Shown here: positions 19,260-28,600 of the stretch, piece by piece
Layout: the number at the start of each line of letters is the position of its first letter
How positions within the stretch are numbered: the first letter of the stretch is position 1
IMG/VR virus record: IMGVR_UViG_3300025073_000028
Location: 1-64,000 of that record
Length of the DNA stretch: 64,000 nucleotides
Direction: 5' to 3' (one strand)
Source: a virus
Translations under genes and position numbers: made by a program
The notes under the pieces: model-generated
The model's input: only the letters and a program-made list of their open reading frames with translations
What the model was told of the DNA's origin: nothing
Databases searched by the model: none

Positions 19260-19631
19260 GGGTGAGAAACATCGGCGTTCGATGCCCACCCCCCTCTCTC
19301 CGGAAGTTTTGGGGCGCTACCGGAGAGGCATGAGAGTAACCCCACGTTTTCACCGGGAAGGGAGGGTGAGTGAGACCGTCTAGTCACTCATCTTAGGTCT
19401 TACCCCCTCTTCCTGGTGAAAAATAGGGGCTTGAGACGAACCCCGAAGAAAAAATCGTCTCATATATCTCCACTCAAGGAGGAGTGGTTGCGGATTTCTC
19501 CCTCATGATGAGCGGTGGAGAATCCGAAACAGGGCGACGTGAGCCAGAATCACGAGGCTGCCGGGAGTCCATAACCCCGGCGGGCACAAGATGCCCAAAC
19601 TTCTGGGTACCTAATGGTTCGGGGCCAGAAG
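19260..19631 (+). ncRNA. Highly structured leader RNA of the giant ORF
   Basis: About 370 GC-rich bases with at least seven strong local helices: 19260-19291; 19296-19327 (CTCTCCGG/CCGGAGAG); 19347-19422 (a long arm TTTTCACC../..GGTGAAAA with an inner GAGTGA/TCACTC hairpin); 19433-19461 (GAGACGA/TCGTCTC); 19470-19487; 19561-19596; 19600-19631 (CTTCTGG/CCAGAAG). The giant ORF can be extended in frame to 19484, but the ribosome binding site GGAGG with ATG at 19655 is far better, which leaves this block non-coding. It could be a cis-regulatory RNA or a trans-acting ornate RNA. No known riboswitch or intron core was recognised. Confidence 0.6.
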
Positions 19632-19654
19632 TCAACCCTCTTTATGGAGGAAAT

Positions 19655-22600
19655 ATGAACCAGCAATTAGTCTTAAGTAACACCCTTAAACATCACGGTC
19701 TGACCAAGACCGTGATCAACGAAGTGTGCGACGTCCTGTTCGACACCCGGGCCTCGGTCCGGAGTTGGGTCAAGGTGAAGAGAGCCATTGCGGCTCTCAA
19801 CGGGTTAAGTGTCAGCCGTGGCCACATGATAACGTTGACCAAGGCGTGCCACACCTGGAAGGATATCGAGAACGAAATCTGGTTGAGGGCTAAGGCCCAA
19901 GACCAGATCATGCGACGGCGCAGCAGGAATCCCCAGACCGGCGCGGTTATCGACATCCCGGCCTCCAAGACCGTGATCAAGGAGGTCATCCCGGCCTCCA
20001 AGATCACGAAAGAGAGCCGCTGGGTGAGGCGTCAACGACGCATCAGCAGCGTCAAGAGCACCCAGAAGATCACCAAGGTGATGAAGATGGTCGCCGCCCT
20101 CCCCACCCTCACCTGGGGGGGCGAGGTTAACCTCGCCAAGGTGACAAAGCGGTTCACCAATCCCGGCTTCGGTACCTGGACGGTGAAGAAGAGGGCCGCC
20201 CGAACCGTTCGCAATCCGCAAACCGGCGACACCGTCAAGATCAAAGAAGTCATGGATATGACTTCCATCAACCTGGAGGTCTCCGGCACTACCTTGCCCA
20301 AGATCTCTTCCAAAATCAGGGAGACCATGGCCATGGTCAAGTCCCTGACCATTGGCGTTGAGGAGAGCAAGAGTGCTCTGGTCAATGCCAAGGAAATCGC
20401 TGTCCAGGAGTTCGCCAACGCCTGGTACGACGACCTCGGCATGATCAAAGCCGAGAAGAAGGTGGTCAATCTCCGCAGGGAGATCAGGGTCAATACCCTG
20501 GCCTTGACAAAGACCAGGAAGCTCTTGATCTGCCTCCGTCAAAGGAAGACGGAAGTCAAGGGTTTGGCCCTGGCTTTCACCAAGGCTCGTCAGTCTTGGG
20601 AGAAGGCCGTCGCCAACCTCACCTTCGCCAAGAAGGTTGAGGCCAAGGCCGTGGCCAAACTTCAGGCCAATGCCAACCGCCTGGGCAGGAAGTACAACGT
20701 CACCTTCAAGCACAGCGAGAGCATTGACGCTCCCGCCAGGCTGACCGGTGGCATTGCTTACTACCGCGCCGACGCCAACGTGGCTGACCTCCTCCACGAG
20801 ATTGGCCACATCCTGCGTGGCAGCAGCGAAGTGGCTGCGGACGCTTGGATGAACTTCCGGGCAGGTGTGTCCGGATGGACCAGGCAAGGTCTGGTCGTCC
20901 GTGACCTCTCCTGGAAGAAGGCTGAAGCCTGGTACGAAGCCCATCGTAGGAATGGTAAGTATCAGGACGCAGTCCTGGCCTCCGAGGGACACCGCTCCCT
21001 GTACTTGGTGACGACCGACAGTCGCCAAGAGCAGGTTCAAAAGCGGTTGACGTTCCTCCAGAGGGAGTTGGACTTCTCTGAAGATCCAGTTGTCCTCAAA
21101 GCCGCTCAGTCGGAGATCAACATGATCGATGCTGAGTTAGATATGGAGGAATTAGACCTGTGCTCGGAAGGGCATGACGTTATCCGTGGTGGCATCTATC
21201 GCCACTTCAAGGGTAACGAATACCAGGTCCTCGGGTTTGCCGAGGGGATGTTCGGCGAATCGTATGTCGTCTACATGAAGATGTATGGCGACTATGGACG
21301 TTGGATCCGGCCCATTGACATGTGGTCGGACCGTCCCGAGGCAGCGAACGGTAGCCGGAGGTTTGAGTATCTCTACAAAGAGGAACTCAACATGTCGGCG
21401 ATTGGAATCGGACACCATAGCGAGTCGGAAGGCTCGATTACGGTGTTCGAGGGGAATGGTAAGTTATTGGTTGCGCCTCGTTTGCAGCCATTGACGAAGC
21501 CGTCCTTCAAATCCGAGGGGCATAAAGAGGACCCAATCCCGGTGGGTAACCGGGTTAACGCTCATAGGAGAATTACCATGAGCAACTTTGACATTCTGTG
21601 GGATGAGAGCTTCCGTGACTTGGCAGGCATCAACAATCCGTGGAATCGGGTTGTTAACGCCATTAAGTCGGAAGTTCCCGACGAGGAAGATCCCGACAAC
21701 AGTGAGATCCTTCACGAGGTTGAGGAAGGTAGTGAAGACGCCAACGAACAGGCGATCTTCGACGCTGCCGTCCGCGAACACCGTGGGAATCTCACCCGGC
21801 TCAACGAAGTTCTCTTCGATGAGTACGGTGTCTGTCGGGACATTCCTCGGTGTTATCCGAAGACCCGCGAACTTGGTGCCATCATTGGTACCGTCCGTGG
21901 GTTCAAGAAGTACATCGACGATGATAAGGGACGTCTTGTTGTCGTCGAATACGAGAAGGAGTTCTGGTTGTCGGACCTGAATTCCTTCGAGGGCGGAGAT
22001 GAGTCCGTCCAAGTCAAGAGGCTGAATCCCTGGCAGCACAGGGAAGCAATCTTGGGAGCGAAGACCAATGACGGTCGCCGTTTCTATGATGCCGTACTCG
22101 GCTTCAAGAAACACACCGCTTCCGAGTTGCTTAAGGTGCTGCCTTGGGCAACCAGCAAGGTCATTCAGACCAAACTGGGAGACTCACCTCTCGGTGTCCT
22201 CTGGAACGAGAAACTCACCGGGCCAGTCTTCATCGCAATGATGAAGATAATCAAAGAGAGTAACGTCTCTCTGGTCCGTGAGGTCGTGGACATCCTCTCG
22301 ATCTACCATGTCCAAATCAAACGGGCATGGTTGCATAGGATCTTCTCCGATCAGGAGATCACCGAGATCGAGAACCAGGGTAACCGTGTTGTTTTTGATG
22401 GCAACAAATATGGTTACGATCCCGACTTCCAGGAGCGCATCAATGAAATGATGCAAAACTTCCTGGAAGAGACAAACTCCAACCCACTCGAACCTTGGCA
22501 GATGCTCAAGGCTATCGACGCGGAGATCCAGTTCGGACGTTGTCTGGAAGTCCTGAACTCCTATAGTAGGAGTACTCAAGAGGACTACGGACGTGAGTTC

Positions 22601-25600
22601 GAAGTCTGGACAAATGTCGAGGATGACAAGGCCACGTATCTCCAACGTGTCTTTGTTGCGAAGGCGTTCCAATTGGCGGAAACTGCGGAGCCTACTTTGG
22701 CGAAAGTCAAGGTAGAGGATGCAGCGAAATTCATGTGCCAGTTAGGGTTGGCGCTCGATCCTATCATCGATGCGCTGGCCACTGACAAGGACGCCCCACT
22801 CGGAAACGAGTTGGCGGGGTATCTCGTGTCTGCCCTCAAGCATGGGGTGCAGTCCAACGAGAAGTACTTCCGCCGGACTCTTCGGGCGGTGCAGTCCTTC
22901 GACCTCCCCGAACTGTATAACCACATGAAGGGTTATCGGTTCCACAAGGGAGGGTTGGAATATGTCAACCGAGCTGAGGATGGTACGAGTCTCCATGCGA
23001 AAGCGTTGTGGGACGATATGTACCACCAAATGCTCGGTAGTCTCACGACTCGCCAGCTTCTCCGCTGGTTCCGGGCTCGTGACACCATGGGCCTCTACGC
23101 CTTCGTCATGACTGACGAGGTGTTGCGGTCCATTGGTGCTCTCGCTTTGCTCAACGATAGGCGTTGGGCAAAATATGAGGCGGCCCTCCACGCTGTGAAG
23201 CGGACGGAGAAGCAGGTTGACCTGATTGAGGACCTCCGGAACATCGGAGTTGCTCCTCAAACCAGGTGTGACCTGTTCCACCTGTTCGGCGGGGAGTACG
23301 CCGTCATCGCTGAGAACGTGCTCATCGCGAACGAGAAAGGTCGTTCGCCTGAGCCGCCTCACGGTGGGCTGACCGAGATGTCCGAGGAGGAATTCAACGC
23401 CTTGGCATCTATGGCCAGTGAAGGGCACGAGAATGACATCCATGTCTTTAGGGATGTCTGGATTGTTTACGGGAGTGAACATATCCATAATCGTCCCTTA
23501 AGGAGTAAGGGGTTGTCCAAGGAGGATATCGAGGAGATCGATTCTCCTTTGGACACCGTTACTCCAGGGCAACAGATTGCCTTGGTCTGGCAGAAGGGAA
23601 TAGTCCTCAACCCCTCCCTGGAACTAAGGGACTATATCCTGTCTGAGATAAAGAGGACAGATGAATATCTCTGTCCTTCTGAGACCAGAGCAACTGTAGT
23701 CTCGGCAATTTACAGTTACTATATTCCAGGGTTGACAAACGGGATATATACGACCCAAAATTTGTCCTCGGAATATATTGACTGGCTTATTGCCGAAGGA
23801 TACAATGGGAGTAATTTAGGTTGCTGGTTTAACATAGAAAAAGCCAGCAAAATAGACTCTCCCATCTCTAGGAGGAAGTATCTTGGCATCGCGAAAATGC
23901 TGAGAGAAACCTTCCATTGGGCAACAACGCCCTTGCAAGGAGAAAAAGTACTAGAGATGTCTCTTTCATTCCTTGATGACCATTTGGTTGCCTGGCAGGC
24001 AATGCAAATGTACTCGGAGCTTGAGAGGATCTTCTTGGCCGGTACATTGTTACATGCCGGTCTTCCTCTTGAAACTCTGGGAGACATCTCCAGGGTGGAG
24101 ATTCTCTCCATTAGGAATCTCATCTCTTGGGGAACGGATGGTCAACTCCCCCAAAGCGTTCTCGCTTATAAGAGAGCGCTTAACTGGAGAGACAATCCAC
24201 ATCACGTCGAAGCGTATTGGATGAATACCTTCGGGCGTGTTCCTCAGGCGAAAGCTATCATAGATGGCATTCGCGACAGGAAGGAGATTGTGGCCCTGAA
24301 ATCGAACTGGAGGTTTTTCCAATTTGGTTGGAAATCTTTGCTGGAAGACAACCAGACGGCTATCGTTGCCCGTATGTTGTCAAAATATGCTAAATACGGC
24401 AAGGAAGGAGTGGATCTCTTTCTCTCCAGAATACACGATGTCGGAGTCCAGACAATGGAAACCGAGGTGTACCTTTTGGAAAAGAAGGAAATCTTCCAGT
24501 TATACTGGAAGTTCCGCAACTGTTCCAAACTGGACTGGTTGCAACCCCTCCGGTCTTGGACTGAGGATATTCCCATTGAGGAGTATCTACTCCTCAAGAA
24601 AGAAGATCTACAGGCAGAGATCTGTAGGAAGGGGGTTGAGAACTCCTACGGGAAAGTAGTTCCAGAACTACTCCCGTTAGCGACAGAGGCTTATCAGGCT
24701 GGAGTTAGCGACTTCAATACGCTGACTCAGTACTGGTTCAATAAGTCTCCAGTCAAGAGTATCCCTTGGGTTAATGTCTCTGAAGGGACTTACACCCTGA
24801 AGACTCTTGATGTTAATGATCCCCGGGGACCATTCCTTGGTAGGTATACTGGCTGTTGTCAGAGCTACGAAGGATTTGCCTCGGAGTGTGCTATCCATGG
24901 AATGGCCAGCAAAGATGGCTGTTTCTGGGTGGTATTCAATAGCAAACGCCTTGTTGCTCAGGCGTGGGTGTGGGTATCTAACCGCATCCTTGTTATTGAT
25001 AACATCGAAGGAGCAAGTGGCGACCCCACGGTTTATGACCTCTTCAAGAGGGCAGTAAAATCCGTGAGGGCCGACGGCATCGGCGCCGTCTATTGCGGAC
25101 TCGGATACAATAAGTATTCCGAGAAGCTGCAAGAGGAGTACCAGGTCACTCGTCTCCCGGTATCGGCCCCAGTTAACTATACCGACACCGCTGAGGGTGT
25201 CGTGAAACTGGCGTCGGAGGGACACCAAGATATCAACTTCGATCTGATCGTTCGGATCGAGGAATTGGCATATCCAGAATTCATGCGATCCTACAAGGCA
25301 GAAGAGTTCAGCCTTGAAGGCATCTGTGAATATCTGGAGTGTGAACCCAGTGAGATCTTGGCTATGACAGAGGGCGATTCTGCTTATCTGCTTGGAAGCA
25401 TCCAAGGAGATGAGGCAGAGATTGCTGACCTGGCAAAAATTCCAGGATCTCCTTCCTCTTGCGTTGCTCGCTTGATCACTCGCTGTATGCGGGTACTCAA
25501 GCAGAATAATGTGAAGACTGTCACAATGGACTGTAGGAGCACTTCCTCCCCAATCGTGAAGTCATTAGTTAATCGTATGGGGTTGACCATGACTGAAGAG

Positions 25601-28600
25601 ACTTGGGATTGGGAGGGTGAAGAAATGACTGAAATCACCGTCTCAATGGCCAGTGAAGGTCATGACGAAGACTTTGGGGTTGACCTTGGTGATGTGGAAG
25701 TTTTGCTTCAAGACCTTTGGTCTGTCAAAGCAAAGACTCTCCTCATCGGAGGAGCAGTCATTGACCGCATCCAAGGTCGACAGATCAAGGATTGGGACAT
25801 TGAGGTCTATGGACTTTCAATGAAACAACTCCAAGATTACCTGGAAGAATGGGGATATAAGGCAGATATGGTTGGTGCTGCCTTTGGAATTATTAAGGTC
25901 AAAGTCGGGACTACTGACATAGATCTTAATGTTCCTCGACTGGAGAATCGTTGTGGTGTAGGCCACAAAGGTTTCCAAGTTGAGTTACTCCCCAATCTTA
26001 CTCCTGAAGAAGCGGGGAAGAGAAGGGATCTTACAATTAACTCTATGTATGTAAATTTGCATACCGGAGAAGTTGTAGATCACTTCGGTGGAATGAAGGA
26101 TTTGAATGAAGGGATTTTGCGCGCCACTTGCGCAGAAACTTTCATTGAAGATCCATTGCGCGTTTTGCGCATCATGCAACTTCTGCCTCGTAAAGGTAAG
26201 AAGGTAGCCTCTGAGACCATCGAGTTATGTCGCTCGATGCAATCAGAATATCCTACCCTGCCTAAGGAGAGGATCTTTGAAGAGTTCAAGAAACTCCTAC
26301 TGAAAGCTAATAAGCCTTCTATGGGATTAGAATTCCTCAAGGATTGTGGTTGGATTAAGTGGTTCTTGGCTCTGGAAGCCTTGATCGGTTGCCAGCAAAA
26401 TCCTGAGCACCATCCTGAGGGTGATGCTTGGGTCCATACCTTGATGGTATTGGATAATGCGGCAATTCTCAAGGATCAAGTACCAGAGCCCTGGAAGCTT
26501 GCTTACATGTTTGGAGCTATGCTTCATGACGTAGGTAAACCACAGACCACTGATCGCGAAACTTTGACGGCATACGGGCATGACCAAGTAGGTATACCTA
26601 TTGCTCGTCAATTCATGGAATCTATGACCAATGAAGTCGATCTTATTAATAAGGTTGAACTCATTGTTGGAAATCATATGATGCCCGGTCAATTCCACCA
26701 ATCAGGGGCAGGAGTTGCAGCTTGGCGTCGTCTCCACAATAGAATCCGCTTGGATGTTATTGGATTAATGTCTAAGGCAGATTCTTGCGGCCGGAAAGGT
26801 TATTCCTTAAACGATCCACATATTCCTTCTCAAATGGCATTTGGCTATTTCGAATCGTTCGGAGAAGGGAAAATCGAGCCTATCTTAATGGGTAGACACT
26901 TAGTCTCTAGGGGATATAAGCAAGGAAAAGAAATGGGCTTAATCCTCAAGAGGGCTTATGAGCATCAGATTGAAACCGGCGAAACTGATGTAAATAAGTT
27001 ATTTAATGCTGGCATCTCACTCAATTCGGAGGGACATCAGATTAGTAAGATAATTGAACAACTCAATAAACATGGATTGTTTATTGGAGATGAACATCCT
27101 AATACTCCAACTCCTCCCGAACAGGCCAATGTTAAGTATTGGGCTTTGTGTATGTATACTCACCTACGAAATACTAGATATTATTGGTTCCCTATTTGTG
27201 AGGGCCAAAAAGAATCTTGCCTAGAAGATCAGGTAAAAGCCCTTACAGATAAAGATATACCACTCTACAAAATTCTAGTGCTTTTAGAAAAGGACATTTA
27301 CGTTGACTTAACCACCAGCAACCTCGAACAAAAGGACTTCTTTGGACACTGGAGGCACAAAGATCTAGGACATAATCCAATGGTAAGAAATAAGAATTCA
27401 TACTATATAGGAATGAAAAAGGATAAGGAAAAAGGCCGACTCCCAAAAGACTTCCCTCTCATAAGGACCTTCCATATTAAATGGGCGGCCTCTATATTGA
27501 ATAGTTTCTCTCCTCTTAGTTTTAAAGAACTACTGCAAGTTTCCTGTCGGACACAGAAGCCGTTTAAGGATTGCTATGTAGCAATGTGGGACCTCGACTA
27601 TCCTACGGACTTATTGAAAGTCCCAGCGGGTTATGCTCGGTGGTTAATAGATACAGTAGCTCTAAGGGATTCTCTTTATGCAAGCAACAAGATGCCTTTT
27701 GGAAAACACGCTCCTAAGAACATAGAGAAGTTGCGGTTTTTACCCATTCCTAGCATAGATATCCCGTCTGAAGCTCTTAATAGTAGACATGATTACTATG
27801 TATGGCTTCTAACTAATTCTACTAGATACTACGACCTTTCATCAGATTACTCTTTGCTTACTCCCCGTGAGATAAGAGCTACTGTTATAGGGCTAAAGGT
27901 TATTTCTAGCAAGACTGCATACAAACAATTCTGCAATGAAGTCTTGCATGTTAAAGCAATCCCATCTATGAAAAAGATGGATATGCTAATAAGGTTTATT
28001 AAAGATGGTGCTCAACTCTTAAATGACGATATTCCTGGTACTCGCAGATACAATGGATCTCCCGTCAGAATATTAGAAACGGCAATCTGGAATCATCAGC
28101 GTGCAATAGAGAACGATCTCTCTACAAATATTCCAATGCCCAATGAAGTTATGCCATGTAATAAGACCCTGCCTCCAAGTTGGGAAGATCTTAGGATCAA
28201 GACAAAATTAGACATGGTAAAGATAGGATCCGAGATGCGTCATTGTTTAGGAAGTTACAAAGACTCGCGCGACTTATTTTTCCGCAAAGGAACTGTCTGC
28301 GCGCAAGTGAGTGTCCAGACAGGCAAGGTAGTTCAGTGTTTTGACATGAGCAATCGGATCACTTCTGCTTCTAAAGACTTTGCTCAACAACTGAAGAAGG
28401 TCAAGAAATATATAGTAGACCCTAACACTCCTCAAATAAAAGATAAGATCGACGAAGATGAAGATTTTTTGGACGAAGACTTTTACTCGGAGGGACATAT
28501 GGATTCTACTTTAGATCAAGAGATTTTTGAAGCTTGGACAGAGTGGAGCCGCTCTCGTAATTACCATGGCTCAGAAGGATTGAGTCCCGAAGAAATTCTT

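Noticed and set aside
19484-19654. In-frame N-terminal extension of the giant protein
   Set aside because: The 57-residue extension is Gly/Pro/Arg-rich, coincides with strong RNA hairpins and has no good start, whereas ATG 19655 has GGAGG.
19805-21040. Long minus-strand ORF (411 codons) opposite the giant gene
   Set aside because: GC-rich coding DNA often leaves open antisense frames. The product is Leu/Gly/Asp-biased without motifs and the plus strand has clear domains here.
22742-23488. Minus-strand ORF of 248 codons
   Set aside because: Also a shadow of the giant ORF; no ribosome binding site and no family features.
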